DNA from: Nocardia neocaledoniensis
Lineage (GTDB): Bacteria > Actinomycetota > Actinomycetes > Mycobacteriales > Mycobacteriaceae
Assembly: GCF_003182135.1 (NCBI RefSeq)
Contig: NZ_QGTL01000003.1
Coordinates: 372,001 to 436,000 of the forward strand
Length of the DNA stretch: 64,000 bases
Direction of reading: 5' to 3'
Part shown: positions 7,328 to 17,456 of the stretch, piece after piece
Layout: every line of letters starts with the position of its first letter
Position numbering within the stretch: the stretch's first letter is position 1
The notes under the pieces: generated by a model
Seen by the model: only the letters and a program-made list of their open reading frames with translations
What the model was told of the DNA's origin: nothing
Databases searched by the model: none
Program-made: the position numbers and the translations under genes

Positions 7328-8866
7328 ATGGATGAGGCCAGGATTGACGTCGCGATGGAACTGCTCATGACCGACCTGAGCGGCCTCGAACGGCGCGTCG
7401 CAGCCGACCGTGCGAACACCAGGGGTCAGCGACCCGAGGACTTCCTGAAGCTGGCCGGTTCCCTCACCGAGCTCGCCCAGGGACTGCTCACCACGCGCGA
7501 CGATCCGTCCCAACGCGACCGTACCGCCGAGGCCTTGGAGCCGGCGCAGGAAGCGGTGGCCATCCGGTTGCACTGGCTGGTCGGCGGTTATGTCTCCTAC
7601 GAGTACGCGGGCGCCCTGCAGGACGCGCTGCGGCTGTTCGAGCAGGCGACCAGGCTGGTCGGGCACCGGCAGCTCGCGACCAATACGATCCGCAGTGCCT
7701 GTTCGGCGTATCGGCAAGTGGCGCAGGACTACCCGGATGTGTCGGCGATGTGCGCCGACGGCCTGTCCAAGTGCGGCGTGTGGCTGATGCGGCTCGATCA
7801 CGAGGCCGCGGTGGCCGCGACCGAGTCGGCGGTGCGGATCAGAGCGGCGATGTACGCGCGCTCGCCCGAGCAGCCGGGCAAGTACCTGGCGAGCCTGAGC
7901 ACGCTGCTGCGCACGATGATGGTCGGCCGCTCGCGCAAGCAGGCGATCGCGACCTACCGCGCGCTGTATTCCGAGCTCACCTCGCCGGCGAGCACCGCGA
8001 AGCTGCGCGAGACCAGGATCGAGGACCTGGATCTCACGCTCAAGACCACGCAGGCGCTGATCAAACTCAACGCGCCGACCCTCGAGCGCGCGGGCAGGCT
8101 GACCCAGCAGCAGATCCTGTACCAGTCGGGCGGCGACCTGGCGACCATCGACGAGATCAACTGGCGTCTCGCGCTGGTCGGCCTCAAGCCGCTGGCCGCG
8201 GGTGCCATGCCGGAGCCGCCGTCGCGGCCGGTGGAGATCTCGGCGACCTACGGCGCGATCGCCGTGCGCTGTACCGCGCCCGACGCGTTGATGCAGGTGC
8301 GCGCCGCGATCATCGCGGCGTTCGCCCGCGACGGGGCCGAGCAGGTCGACGCGGGACGCTTCGCCGGGGTGCACGAAAAGCACTGGGGCGTCAAGGAACC
8401 CGTGGTCAACCCGGCGACCGAGCTGGGCGCGGATGTGGTTCTCGTCGAGAAGTCCTCGGGCAGCTGGATTTCGGTGAAGAGCCTGAACTGGGAGATCGGC
8501 GCGCTGGGCAAGCATCCGCTCGCGGTGGCGCTCTCGGAGAAATGGCCGGTGCTCACCGTCGCCACCATCGAGAACATCTCCTATGAGCTGTGCCTCTACG
8601 ACAACGGTGTCGCCACCCAGTACGCCGCGCTCGGCCGTCCGGCCGGGCAGGCACCGCTCGACGCGCCGCTGGCTCCGCTCGATTTCGCCACCCTGGCCGA
8701 CTACGGCGCCGACTACGCCTCCGAGACCCAGGTCAGGGCGGCCTTCGGCAATGCCGGAATGTTCGCCAAGGTGACCGAACTGCCCGGCAGCGGCATCCGG
8801 CAGGCCGCCGAGCAGCGCCCGCTCACCGAGTTCGGGCCCGACATCCTGTTCTTCGGCAAGTCCTGA
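7328..8866 (+). CDS. Unassigned protein with TPR-like helical N-terminus
   Basis: About 512 residues from ATG 7328; GTG 7277 is in frame and would add 17 residues, and neither has a strong ribosome site. The first 300 residues are alpha-helical with TPR-like spacing (ALEPAQEAVAIRLHWLVGG, ALQDALRLFEQATRLVG, CADGLSKCGVWLMRLD). The C-terminal about 200 residues look like a separate alpha/beta domain (EISATYGAIAVRCTAPDALMQVRAAIIAAF...ELGADVVLVEKSSGSWISVKSLNWEIG...PLTEFGPDILFFGKS). There is no signal peptide or membrane segment. It is transcribed away from the ESX operon across a gap of about 215 bp that should hold both promoters. I do not recognise a named function. Confidence 0.7.
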   Translation: MDEARIDVAMELLMTDLSGLERRVAADRANTRGQRPEDFLKLAGSLTELAQGLLTTRDDPSQRDRTAEALEPAQEAVAIRLHWLVGGYVSYEYAGALQDALRLFEQATRLVGHRQLATNTIRSACSAYRQVAQDYPDVSAMCADGLSKCGVWLMRLDHEAAVAATESAVRIRAAMYARSPEQPGKYLASLSTLLRTMMVGRSRKQAIATYRALYSELTSPASTAKLRETRIEDLDLTLKTTQALIKLNAPTLERAGRLTQQQILYQSGGDLATIDEINWRLALVGLKPLAAGAMPEPPSRPVEISATYGAIAVRCTAPDALMQVRAAIIAAFARDGAEQVDAGRFAGVHEKHWGVKEPVVNPATELGADVVLVEKSSGSWISVKSLNWEIGALGKHPLAVALSEKWPVLTVATIENISYELCLYDNGVATQYAALGRPAGQAPLDAPLAPLDFATLADYGADYASETQVRAAFGNAGMFAKVTELPGSGIRQAAEQRPLTEFGPDILFFGKS

Positions 8867-8913
8867 CAACCCGCCGGGCCGGACCGCGCGGACACCCGGC
8901 ATGATCGGGAACC

Positions 8914-9357
8914 GTGCGAGTGCTACTGCAACGGGTGACCAGCGCCGAAGTGACCGTCGACGACGAAGTGGTCGGCCGGATCGACCCGGCCGCCGCGGGC
9001 TGCCCGCACGGGCTGGTCGCGCTGGTCGGCGCGACCCACTCCGACACCGAGGCCACCGCGAAGGCGCTGGCGGACAAGACGTGGCGGCTGCGCATCCTCG
9101 ACGGTGAGCGCTCGGCGGCCGATCTGGGCGCGCCGATCCTGGTCGTCAGCCAGTTCACCCTCTACGCCAACACCGCGAAGGGCCGCCGCCCCTCCTGGAA
9201 CGCCGCCGCGCCGGGCCCCCAGGCCGAACCCCTGGTCGACGCGTTCGCCGCGGCCCTGCGCGAACTCGGCGCCGAGGTCGCGACCGGCCGCTTCGGCGCG
9301 CACATGGAAATCGCCCTCACCAACGACGGCCCGGTCACGGTGCTACTCGAGGGCTGA
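8914..9357 (+). CDS. dtd: D-aminoacyl-tRNA deacylase
   Basis: The 147-residue length is typical for Dtd. It begins [21 protein letters not shown], carries the hallmark [22 protein letters not shown] (SQxTL catalytic/cross-subunit motif) and ends with [12 protein letters not shown], containing the Gly-Pro motif that excludes L-amino acids. It hydrolyses D-aminoacyl-tRNA, recycling mischarged tRNA in the cytosol. Start is GTG 8914. Its stop abuts the stop of the convergent permease gene, so there is no spacer between the two transcription units. Confidence 0.95.
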   Translation: MRVLLQRVTSAEVTVDDEVVGRIDPAAAGCPHGLVALVGATHSDTEATAKALADKTWRLRILDGERSAADLGAPILVVSQFTLYANTAKGRRPSWNAAAPGPQAEPLVDAFAAALRELGAEVATGRFGAHMEIALTNDGPVTVLLEG

Positions 9358-10647
9358 CTACTTGTCGCCCGGGCGGTACGGGATGCCGTCGGCCGCGGGG
9401 GCGACGGCCTTGCCGATGAAGCCGGCGACCACCACCAGGGTGACCACATACGGCAGCATGCCGAGGAACTCGGTGGGGATCGGGTTGCCCGGCATCGTGT
9501 TCAGGAACCGCTGCAGCGCGCTGCAGAAGCCGAACAGCAGGGCGGCGAACAGCACGCCGACCGGGTGCCAGCGGCCGACGATCATTACCGCCAGCGCCAC
9601 GAAGCCGAGCGCGGCGGTCATGTTCTTGCTGAACGAGACATTGTTGGCGATGGTGAAGAACGCGCCGCCGAAGCCGGACAGGGCGCCGGCCACGGTGACG
9701 TTCCAGAAGCGCAGCCGGTTCACGTCGATGCCCGCCGCGTCGGCGGCCGCCGGATGTTCGCCGACAGCGCGGGTCCGCAGACCCCAGCGGGTGTTGAACA
9801 GCAGGTAGGTCAGGCCCACCACACAGACCAGCGCGACATAGACGAACAGGTTCTGATCGAAGAGCGCCGGGCCGATGACGGGGATGTCGGGCAGGAAGCC
9901 GAGGCCGATGTCCTCGAAGAACCCGCCGAAGCGCGGCACCGTGTGCGGCTCGTTGAGCGAATGGTCCATCCGCATCAGGCGCTCGAACAGGAACCCGGTG
10001 AGCCCGAGCGCGAGCAGGTTCAAGATCACGCCTGTGACCAGCTGGTTCACCGCGAACCGGGTGGCCAGCCAGGCCAGCAGCAGCGTCGAGACCATGCCGC
10101 TGACCAGCGCGGCGAGAATGCCGACATAGGGGTTGTCGCTGATCGAGGCGAACAGCGCCGCGGTGAACGCCCCGGCCAGGAACTGCCCCTCGATGCCGAG
10201 GTTGATCACGCCGGAGCGCTCACACACCACCCCCGACAGCGCGCCGAAGATGAACGGCAGCGCCAGGAACAGGGTGGTCATCAGGACGAACTCGACCGGG
10301 AAACCGACGCCGGGCGTGACGATCCACGACAGCGCGGCGACCACCAGCGCCGCCACCGCGAGACCGACGGTCCACCCGTGCGGGCGCGGGCCCAGCGGAC
10401 GCACGAGCAGGAGCACGCCGAGCGCCGCCGTCAGCACGCACAGGGCGAGGACGACGGCCAGCGTGCCGACGGTCCAGCTGCCCTCGGTGGTCTGATCGAG
10501 GGTGAACGTGGTGGTCCGCTCGCCGTCGACGAACAGCAGGCCGAGCCCGCCGAGCGCCGCGGCGAGCACGAGGAAGACGATGCCCGCCGTGCGGTGCCGG
10601 GTCGCCTCGTCGACGACCGGCTTCGGTGCCGCGATGGTCGTACTCAC
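9358..10647 (-). CDS. BMP-type (nucleoside) ABC transporter permease 2
   Basis: A 429-residue integral membrane protein of the branched-chain/BMP permease type with about ten hydrophobic segments. The conserved core includes CERSGVINLGIEGQFLAGAF, the cytoplasmic GLRTRAVGEHPAAADAAGIDVNRLR coupling loop and ALSGFGGAFFTI. Start GTG 10647 overlaps the stop of permease 1 by four bases (GTGA). It is the last gene of the operon lipoprotein - ATPase - permease 1 - permease 2. This arrangement is that of purine nucleoside importers (BmpA-NupABC type), so nucleoside uptake is the likely substrate class, inferred from family. Confidence 0.9.
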   Translation of the reverse strand: MSTTIAAPKPVVDEATRHRTAGIVFLVLAAALGGLGLLFVDGERTTTFTLDQTTEGSWTVGTLAVVLALCVLTAALGVLLLVRPLGPRPHGWTVGLAVAALVVAALSWIVTPGVGFPVEFVLMTTLFLALPFIFGALSGVVCERSGVINLGIEGQFLAGAFTAALFASISDNPYVGILAALVSGMVSTLLLAWLATRFAVNQLVTGVILNLLALGLTGFLFERLMRMDHSLNEPHTVPRFGGFFEDIGLGFLPDIPVIGPALFDQNLFVYVALVCVVGLTYLLFNTRWGLRTRAVGEHPAAADAAGIDVNRLRFWNVTVAGALSGFGGAFFTIANNVSFSKNMTAALGFVALAVMIVGRWHPVGVLFAALLFGFCSALQRFLNTMPGNPIPTEFLGMLPYVVTLVVVAGFIGKAVAPAADGIPYRPGDK

Positions 10648-11918
10648 CAGCCCCTCGCTTCCAGAGTGTTGAGGCCACCGCGCGGGGTGCGCAGTCGCAG
10701 CAGGGTTTTCACGAGGGCCGGCGCGGCGATGAACAGCACGATCACCGCCTGCAGCAAGGTCGACATCTCCACCGGGATGGCGGGCTGCATGTGCAGCGTG
10801 CCGGACTTCAGCGCGCCGAACAGCAGCGCGGCGGCCACGATCCCGCCCGGATGCGCGCGGCCGAGCAGCGCGACGGTGATGCCGTCGAAACCGTACTCGG
10901 CGACCGTGCCCGGATTCACCGTGTACGGGTTGAGGCCGAGCACCAGCGCAGCCCCGCCCACGCCGGCCAGCCCACCCGCCACGCCCATCGTGGTGACGAA
11001 GGTGCGCCCGATGTCGATGCCAGAACTCGCGGCCGCATCGGTGTTGGCGCCGACCGCGCGGATCCGATAGCCGAAGGTGGACTTGCGCAACAGCCACCAG
11101 ACCGCGAAGGCCAGCGCGAGCGCGATCAGCAGACCCACGCTCACCCGCAGACCGGTGCCCGCCCAGCCGAGGAGCCGCGGGAGCCGCGCCGACATGTCGG
11201 CCGGTTTCGAGACCAGCTCCTGCGAGGTCGTCGAGTGCAGGAACGTCGTGCCCAGCGCCCACAGCAGGAAATAGGTGGCGATGTTGTTCAGCATGATCGA
11301 CGAGATCACCTCGTGCGCGCCGGTTTTCGCCTTGAGCGCACCGGGGATACCGCCCCAGATCGCGCCGGCAAGCGCGCCGGCGAGCAGCGCGAGGGGCACG
11401 TGCAGCAGCGGCGGCAGGTCCACCGCGAAGCCGACGATCACCGCGCCGAGCATGCCGAAGATGAACTGCCCGTGCCCGCCGATATTGAACAGCCCCGCGC
11501 GGAACGCGAGGCCGACGGCCAGACCGGTGAAGATCAGCGGGGTGGTGTAGGTGAGCGTCTCCGAGATCGGCCGCAGCACCTGGGCCAGCGTCGCGTCGCC
11601 CGCGAAGAACTCCTGCAGGCGGCCGATATCGAGAATCGCGCCCTCGAACAGGTCGCGGTAGGCGGTACTCACGGCGATCCAGGAGAAGCTCAGCGCGTCG
11701 GCGGGCCGGTTGAAGAAGTAGGCCCAGGCGCGGCGCACCGACGGATCGGAGACGATGATCAGCAGCGCGCCGAGGGCGAAGGCCAGCAGCAGCGAATAGA
11801 CCGTCACCATCACGCCGTTGGCCTCGGTCAGGTACCTGGCGAAGGTGCGGCCGAATCCGGGCTTGTCCTGTTCCGGTCGGGGCGAGTCGATGTCCGGCTC
11901 GGTGGTCGTACTCGGCAT
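10644..11918 (-). CDS. BMP-type (nucleoside) ABC transporter permease 1
   Basis: 424 residues. A charged cytosolic N-terminus of about 35 residues precedes multiple membrane helices. The family signatures are RAGLFNIGGHGQFIFGMLGAV, TGAHEVISSIMLNN and the coupling loop GYRIRAVGANTDAAASSGIDIGRT. It pairs with permease 2 to form the channel of the importer. The gene begins 15 bases after the ATPase stop, consistent with one transcript. Confidence 0.9.
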   Translation of the reverse strand: MPSTTTEPDIDSPRPEQDKPGFGRTFARYLTEANGVMVTVYSLLLAFALGALLIIVSDPSVRRAWAYFFNRPADALSFSWIAVSTAYRDLFEGAILDIGRLQEFFAGDATLAQVLRPISETLTYTTPLIFTGLAVGLAFRAGLFNIGGHGQFIFGMLGAVIVGFAVDLPPLLHVPLALLAGALAGAIWGGIPGALKAKTGAHEVISSIMLNNIATYFLLWALGTTFLHSTTSQELVSKPADMSARLPRLLGWAGTGLRVSVGLLIALALAFAVWWLLRKSTFGYRIRAVGANTDAAASSGIDIGRTFVTTMGVAGGLAGVGGAALVLGLNPYTVNPGTVAEYGFDGITVALLGRAHPGGIVAAALLFGALKSGTLHMQPAIPVEMSTLLQAVIVLFIAAPALVKTLLRLRTPRGGLNTLEARGW

Positions 11919-11933
11919 GGGAGTCCTCGGAGG

Positions 11934-13466
11934 TCAGCGCGCGGCGGCGGGATCGGCGGAGGTGTCGTCGTCGGGGCGATGGCCGACCATGAGCTGCCCG
12001 ATGACCTCGCGCGGAGTGTCCGGGGCGACCTCGCCGACGATCTTGCCGTTGTGGATCACCGCGATCCGGTCCGACAGCGCCAGGATCTCGTCCAGTTCGG
12101 CGGAGATCAGCAGCACCGCGGTCCCCGAATCACGTTCGGCCACCAGCCGGGAGTGGATGAACTCGATCGCGCCCACATCCACGCCACGGGTGGGTTGGGC
12201 GGCGACGAGCACCGCGCGCGGACGGGAGAACTCCCTGGCGATCACCACCTTCTGCTGGTTACCGCCCGACAGCGACGTCACCAGCTCCCCCGGCCCACGC
12301 GTGCGGATGTCGAATTCCGCGATGGACTTGTCGGCCAGGGCGTCCACCGCCGCGGTGTCCATCACCCCGCGCCGCGAATACGGTTCGTCGCGATACTGAT
12401 TCAGCACCAGGTTCTCGGCGACGCTGAAATCGCCGACCAGCCCGTCACGCCCGCGATCCTCCGGAATGTAGCCGAGCCCCGCGGTGATCCGCCGGTACGG
12501 CTGCCACTGGGTCACCTCGGCCCCGGCCAGCTCCACCGAACCGGCCGCGGCCCTGACCGTGCCGAGAATCGCGCGCGCCAGCTCGGTCTGCCCGTTGCCC
12601 TCCACCCCGGCCAGGCCGACGATCTCGCCCGCGCGCACCGTCAGGTTCAGGCCGTCGAGCGCGGCGATGCCCCGCTCCCCGAGCACCGTCAGGTCCTTGA
12701 CGGCCAGCGCCACCTCGCCCGGCTCAGCCGGCGGCCGCTCCACCGACAGCGTCACCGCGCGACCGACCATGGCCGCGGCGAGCTCGGCCTCGCTGTCGCG
12801 CGGCGAGGCCTCGGCGACCACCTTGCCGCGCCGCAACACGGTGATGGTGTCGGCGATGGCCTTCACCTCCCGCAGCTTGTGGCTGATGAAGATCACCGAC
12901 ATGCCCGCCGCCGTGAGATTGCGGATGATGCCGAGCAATTCGGCCACCTCGGGCGGGGTGAGCACGGCGGTCGGCTCGTCGAGGATCAGCAGGTCGGTGT
13001 CGCCGGAGAGCGCCTTCACGATCTCCACCCGCTGCTGCACGCCCACCGGCAGGTTCGCGCAGACGGCATCGGGATCGAGCGCGAGACCGTATCGTTCGGA
13101 CACCTCCCGCACGGCGTTCCTGGCCGCCGCGCGGTCGAGCACGCCCCGCTTGGCGTGCTCGTTGCCCAGCTGCACGTTGTCGGCCACGCTGAACGGGCCG
13201 ACCAGCTTGAAGTGCTGATGCACCATGCCGATTCCGGCGGCGATCGCGTCGGCGGGCGAACGGAACCGCACCGGCGCGCCGTCGATCAGGATCTCCCCGC
13301 TGGTGGGCTCGAGGATGCCGTAGAGCATGTTCATCAGGGTCGACTTGCCCGCGCCGTTCTCCCCGAGGATCGCGTGCACCTGGCCCGGTTCGACCACCAG
13401 GTCGACGTGGTCGTCGGCCACGAAATCGCCGAAAGTCTTGGTGAGTCCGCGTACTTCGAGTCGCAT
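11934..13466 (-). CDS. BMP-type (nucleoside) ABC transporter ATP-binding protein
   Basis: A 510-residue tandem ATPase with two nucleotide-binding halves. The first has Walker A GENGAGKST (about residues 36-44), a QQRVEIVKAL signature region and Walker B LLILDEPTAVLTPPE. The second starts near residue 250; its P-loop is degenerate (GVEGNGQTEL) and its signature is LSGGNQQKVVIARE. This fused two-domain form with one degenerate site is normal for sugar/nucleoside importers. It powers the permease pair and lies 10 bases after the lipoprotein gene. Confidence 0.93.
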   Translation of the reverse strand: MRLEVRGLTKTFGDFVADDHVDLVVEPGQVHAILGENGAGKSTLMNMLYGILEPTSGEILIDGAPVRFRSPADAIAAGIGMVHQHFKLVGPFSVADNVQLGNEHAKRGVLDRAAARNAVREVSERYGLALDPDAVCANLPVGVQQRVEIVKALSGDTDLLILDEPTAVLTPPEVAELLGIIRNLTAAGMSVIFISHKLREVKAIADTITVLRRGKVVAEASPRDSEAELAAAMVGRAVTLSVERPPAEPGEVALAVKDLTVLGERGIAALDGLNLTVRAGEIVGLAGVEGNGQTELARAILGTVRAAAGSVELAGAEVTQWQPYRRITAGLGYIPEDRGRDGLVGDFSVAENLVLNQYRDEPYSRRGVMDTAAVDALADKSIAEFDIRTRGPGELVTSLSGGNQQKVVIAREFSRPRAVLVAAQPTRGVDVGAIEFIHSRLVAERDSGTAVLLISAELDEILALSDRIAVIHNGKIVGEVAPDTPREVIGQLMVGHRPDDDTSADPAAAR

Positions 13467-13476
13467 CCGGATCTCC

Positions 13477-14556
13477 TCAGGCAGTGGGGGCCGCGGGCGA
13501 AGTGACCACGATCTTGCCGTCGACGATGTCGCGGCGCAGTACCTCGAGCTCCTGTTTCACGGACGCGGGCACCCGCTGCTCGAAGTCGTGGAACGGTGCG
13601 AGCCCGACACCGTCGTTGCCGAGCGTGCCGATGTAGCGACCGTCGGTGGGCCCCTCGGTGAACGCGTTGTCGATGGCGCTGCGCACCGCCGAGGAGATGT
13701 CCTTCATCGACGACGACAGCATGATGTGCTGGTACTCCGGAACCGCCTCGAAACCGTCGGAGTCGACCCAGATCATGCTCACCCCCGGTGAGTCCTGCAC
13801 GGCCGAGGCGCCGCCCATGCCCACCGGCCCCGCCACCGGATGGATCACGTCGGCGCCCTGGGCGATGAAGTTCTCGGTGAGGGACCGGCCCGCGCTCGTG
13901 TCGTCGAAATTGCCGGTGAACGAACCACGTTGGGCCGCCACATCCCAGCCGAGCACCACGACCGAGGTCCCGTGCACCTGGTTGTATTTCGCGACGCCCG
14001 CGGCGAATCCGTCCATGAAGATGGTGACGGCCGGGATCTGCATGCCGCCCCAGGTCGCGACCTTGCCGGTCTCGCTGGTTCCCGCGGCGAGATAGCCGCC
14101 CAGATACGACGACTGGGCGGCGTTGAATTCCATCGAGTACACGTTGTCGAGGTCGACGTGCGCGTCGACGATGGCGAAGCGGGTGTCGGGATATTCGGCC
14201 GCCACCTGCGCCACCGCCTCGGCCATCAACCCGCCGACGCCGATCACCAGATCGCAGTCGTCGTCGGCGGAGGCGCGCAGATTCGGTTCGTAGTCGGCGG
14301 AACTGTTGGACTGCCGATACGACCCGTAGATGCCGGGGTTGGCGTCGACCGCGGCCTTGACACCGTTCCAGCCGGATTCGTTGAACGACTTGTCGTCGAC
14401 GCCGCCCGCGTCGGTGACCATGCAGGTCTCGAACCCCGCGGTGGCCGAGCCGTAGGTGTTACCGGAACCGGTATAGCGCGACTCCGCGGGCGGCTCGGCA
14501 CAGCCCGCCAGCAGAGCCGTCGCCACGGCGGCGATCAGCGCGATCCCAGATCTCAT
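13477..14556 (-). CDS. BMP family substrate-binding lipoprotein
   Basis: 359 residues. The lipoprotein signal MRSGIALIAAVATALLAGC has its lipobox Cys at 19. The mature protein carries BMP-family features: VTDAGGVDDKSFNESGWNGV near the N-terminus, GVGGLMAEAVAQVAAEYPDTRFAIVDA, and a central GGYLAAGTSETGKVATWGGMQIPAVTIFMDGFAAG. It captures the substrate (nucleosides in characterised relatives) outside the membrane for the importer encoded downstream. It is the first gene of the operon; the 81 bp before it should hold the promoter. Confidence 0.92.
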   Translation of the reverse strand: MRSGIALIAAVATALLAGCAEPPAESRYTGSGNTYGSATAGFETCMVTDAGGVDDKSFNESGWNGVKAAVDANPGIYGSYRQSNSSADYEPNLRASADDDCDLVIGVGGLMAEAVAQVAAEYPDTRFAIVDAHVDLDNVYSMEFNAAQSSYLGGYLAAGTSETGKVATWGGMQIPAVTIFMDGFAAGVAKYNQVHGTSVVVLGWDVAAQRGSFTGNFDDTSAGRSLTENFIAQGADVIHPVAGPVGMGGASAVQDSPGVSMIWVDSDGFEAVPEYQHIMLSSSMKDISSAVRSAIDNAFTEGPTDGRYIGTLGNDGVGLAPFHDFEQRVPASVKQELEVLRRDIVDGKIVVTSPAAPTA

Positions 14557-14637
14557 AGCTCAGAGATACAGGATCACGCCGCTCGCGTCCTGATTCGACG
14601 GTTTTGTAACCAGACCTTTTTTCGTGCGCTCGTGAAC

Positions 14638-15435
14638 TTATTCCGGACGCAACGTGAGAATTCGGGGGCCGTCTTCGGTGACGGCGACGCTGTGCTCCCA
14701 GTGCGCGGCCCGGGAACCGTCGGTGGTGACCACCGTCCAGTCGTCCTCGAGCGTCTCGGTCTGGGTGGTGCCGAGGGTGAGCATCGGCTCGATCGCCAGC
14801 ACCGAACCGACCACAAGGCGCGGGCCCTTGCCGGGCGCGCCCTCGTTCGGCAGGAACGGGTCCATGTGCATCTCGCGGCCGATGGCGTGGCCACCGTAAC
14901 CGTCGACGATGCCGTACTTGCGACCGTGCGCCTGCTCGGCCGCCCTGGTCCCGAGTTCGATGGCGTGCGAGACGTCGGTGAGCCGGTTGTCGGGCAGCAT
15001 CGCGGCGATGCCGGCCTCCATCGACAGCTTGGTCGCCTCGCTCAGCAGCCGGTCGGCCTCGATGATGTCACCGACGCCGAAGGTCCAGGCCGAGTCGCCG
15101 TGCCAGCCGTCGAGGATGGCGCCGCAGTCGATCGAGACCAGATCGCCCTCGGCGAGGATCTCCTGCGCCGAGGGGATGCCGTGCACCACCCGGTCGTTGA
15201 CCGAGGAGCAGATCGAGCCGGGGAAACCGTGGTAGCCCTTGAACGACGGGACGGCGCCCGCGTCGCGGATCGTCTGCTCGGCGACCTCGTCCAGCTCCAG
15301 CGTCGACACGCCCGGCTTGGCCGCCGCGCGGACGGCGACGAGCGCCCGGCCGACGACCGCGCCCGCCGCCTGCATGGCGTCGAGCTCGCCCGCCGTCCGG
15401 AACGGCACGACCTTCTTCTTCCGGCTGAAGACCAT
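14638..15435 (-). CDS. map: Type I methionine aminopeptidase
   Basis: 265 residues, removing the initiator Met from nascent proteins. The metal ligands are visible: [20 protein letters not shown] (two Asp), [17 protein letters not shown] (His), LAIEPM (Glu) and AHWEHSVAV (Glu). ATG 15435 overlaps the adk stop by one base (TGATG), keeping the usual secY-adk-map order. The N-terminus ([25 protein letters not shown]) has no zinc-finger linker. Confidence 0.95.
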   Translation of the reverse strand: MVFSRKKKVVPFRTAGELDAMQAAGAVVGRALVAVRAAAKPGVSTLELDEVAEQTIRDAGAVPSFKGYHGFPGSICSSVNDRVVHGIPSAQEILAEGDLVSIDCGAILDGWHGDSAWTFGVGDIIEADRLLSEATKLSMEAGIAAMLPDNRLTDVSHAIELGTRAAEQAHGRKYGIVDGYGGHAIGREMHMDPFLPNEGAPGKGPRLVVGSVLAIEPMLTLGTTQTETLEDDWTVVTTDGSRAAHWEHSVAVTEDGPRILTLRPE

Positions 15436-15980
15436 CAGTGGCCGAGCGCCTTCAGCGCCCGATTGTTGACTTCCTCGACCTCGCCGACACCCTCGACCGT
15501 CACGACCAGACCGTCGTAGTACTCGAGCAGCGGCTCGGTCTCCTCGCGGTACACGCGCAGGCGGTTGTCGATCACCTCGTCGGTGTCGTCGGCGCGGCCG
15601 CGGGCGAGCATGCGCTCCTTGAGCAGCGACTCCGGCACCACGAAGCACAGCACGGCGTCGAGCGCGGTGCCGTTGTGCTCGAGGATCTTCTTCAGCGCGT
15701 CGCCCTGGTCGACGGTGCGCGGGTAGCCGTCGAGCACGAAGCCGTTGGCGGCGTCCGGCTCGGCCACCCGGGCCTCGACCATGCGATTGGTGACATCGCT
15801 GGGGACGAGGTCGCCCGCGTCCATGTACTTCTGCGCTTCACGCCCGAGAGCGGTCTGCTGGCTGATGTTCGCGCGGAAGAGGTCTCCGGTGGAGATGTGC
15901 GGAACGCCCAGCTTTTCCGACAGCAGGACGGCCTGAGTACCTTTGCCGGCACCCGGCGGACCGAGCAGAACAACTCTCAC
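15435..15980 (-). CDS. adk: Adenylate kinase
   Basis: 181 residues with P-loop GPPGAGKGT (residues 7-15), [10 protein letters not shown], the DGYPRT motif and a short LID ([23 protein letters not shown]), as in actinobacterial enzymes that lack the zinc-binding insertion. It converts ATP plus AMP to two ADP in the cytosol. The GTG start overlaps the secY stop by four bases. Confidence 0.96.
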   Translation of the reverse strand: MRVVLLGPPGAGKGTQAVLLSEKLGVPHISTGDLFRANISQQTALGREAQKYMDAGDLVPSDVTNRMVEARVAEPDAANGFVLDGYPRTVDQGDALKKILEHNGTALDAVLCFVVPESLLKERMLARGRADDTDEVIDNRLRVYREETEPLLEYYDGLVVTVEGVGEVEEVNNRALKALGH

Positions 15981-17299
15981 TTGAGGAACCCTTCGTAATT
16001 TCGATTCATCAGCTGGCTCTCGATCTGCTTGACCGTGTCGAGACCCACGCTGACCATGATGAGCACCGCGGTACCGCCGAACGGCAGGTTCGCGACCGCA
16101 CCCGAGTTACCCATGTCGAGGAACAGGTTCGGGAGCACGGCGACCAAGCCGAGGTAGATCGAGCCAGGCAGGGTGATGCGGCTCAGAACAAAGTTGAGAT
16201 AGTCGGCGGTCGGCTTGCCGGGACGGTAGCCCGGGATGAAGCCGCCGAACTTCTTCATCTCGTCCGCGCGTTCCTCCGGGTTGAAGGTGATCGCGACGTA
16301 GAAGTAGGTGAAGAAAACGATCAGGCCGAAGTAGATGGCGATGTAGACCGGGTTGGACGGATTCACCAGGTACTTCTGGATGATCTCCTGCCACCAGCTC
16401 GGGTCCGTCGCCGTCGCCGAACCGGTGAGCTGCGAGATCAGGTTCGGCAGGTAGAGCAGCGAGGACGCGAAGATCACCGGGATGACACCGGCCTGGTTGA
16501 CCTTCAACGGCAGGTACGTCGAGGAGCCGCCGTACATCTTGCGGCCGACGACGCGCTTGGCGTACTGCACCGGGATCCGGCGCTGACCCTGCTCGACGAA
16601 GATCACGGCCACGATGATCGCCAGCACGGCGACACAGACGAGGCCGAAGACGAGGCCACCGCGGGTGTCCAGGATCGACTTGCCGTCGATCGGGATGCGC
16701 GCGGCGATACCGGCGAAGATGAGCAGCGACATGCCGTTGCCGACGCCGCGCTCGGTGATCTGCTCGCCGAACCACATGACCAGGGCCGCGCCCGCGGTCA
16801 TCACCAGCACGATGACGATCATGCCGAAGATGCCGGTGTCCTCGAGGATGTCCTCCTGGCAGCCCTGCAGCAGCTGACCACGCGCGGCCAGCGCCACGAG
16901 ACCCGTCGCCTGCAGGATCGCCAGCGCGATCGACAGGTAGCGGGTGTACTGCGTCATCTTGGTCTGGCCTGCTTGGCCTTCCTTGCGCAGCTCCTCGAAG
17001 CGCGGGATGACGACGGTCAGCAGCTGGATGATGATGCTCGCGGTGATGTACGGCATGATGCCGATCGCGAACACCGACAGCTGCAGCAGCGCACCACCGG
17101 AGAAGAGGTTGATGAGCTGGTAGATACCGGCGGATTCACCGCCGGAGACCAGCTTCACGCAGTCCTGGACGTTCTGGTAGTTGACACCGGGGGACGGCAG
17201 CGCGGCACCCAACCGGTACAGCGCGATCAACCCCAGCGTGAAGAGAATCTTCCGCCGTAAGTCCGGAGTCCGGAAGGCCGATACGAAGGCGGAAAGCAC
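15977..17299 (-). CDS. secY: Preprotein translocase subunit SecY
   Basis: The 440-residue protein with about ten membrane helices is the channel of the Sec translocon. Recognisable parts include [46 protein letters not shown], the [13 protein letters not shown] loop and [31 protein letters not shown] 17299 has AGGAGG four bases upstream. A terminator (17403-17435) separates it from rplO, so secY-adk-map forms its own unit. Confidence 0.97.
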   Translation of the reverse strand: MLSAFVSAFRTPDLRRKILFTLGLIALYRLGAALPSPGVNYQNVQDCVKLVSGGESAGIYQLINLFSGGALLQLSVFAIGIMPYITASIIIQLLTVVIPRFEELRKEGQAGQTKMTQYTRYLSIALAILQATGLVALAARGQLLQGCQEDILEDTGIFGMIVIVLVMTAGAALVMWFGEQITERGVGNGMSLLIFAGIAARIPIDGKSILDTRGGLVFGLVCVAVLAIIVAVIFVEQGQRRIPVQYAKRVVGRKMYGGSSTYLPLKVNQAGVIPVIFASSLLYLPNLISQLTGSATATDPSWWQEIIQKYLVNPSNPVYIAIYFGLIVFFTYFYVAITFNPEERADEMKKFGGFIPGYRPGKPTADYLNFVLSRITLPGSIYLGLVAVLPNLFLDMGNSGAVANLPFGGTAVLIMVSVGLDTVKQIESQLMNRNYEGFLK

Positions 17300-17402
17300 A
17301 GATCCTCCTGGCGAACGACATGGTCATGCCATGCGACTTCGGTTCTTACGGAAACGTCAGCCGATGACGAGCTTTGGCAGACAACACTTGAACTCTAACA
17401 GT

Positions 17403-17435
17403 GACACCGGACGAGCTCGCGACTCGTCCGGTGTC
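17403..17435 (-). terminator. Hairpin between rplO and secY
   Basis: GACACCGGACGAG and CTCGTCCGGTGTC form a perfect 13-bp stem with a seven-base loop. It follows the rplO stop and precedes the secY leader on the minus strand. There is no clear T-run, as often in high-GC actinomycetes. Confidence 0.75.
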
Positions 17436-17456
17436 CACTGCTGACTAACAGTACCG

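Noticed and set aside
7112..8902. Upstream extension of the PE/PPE-like ORF to 8902 on the minus strand
   Set aside because: The extension lies antisense to the gene at 7328 and has shadow composition; AGGAG before GTG 7111 marks the real start.
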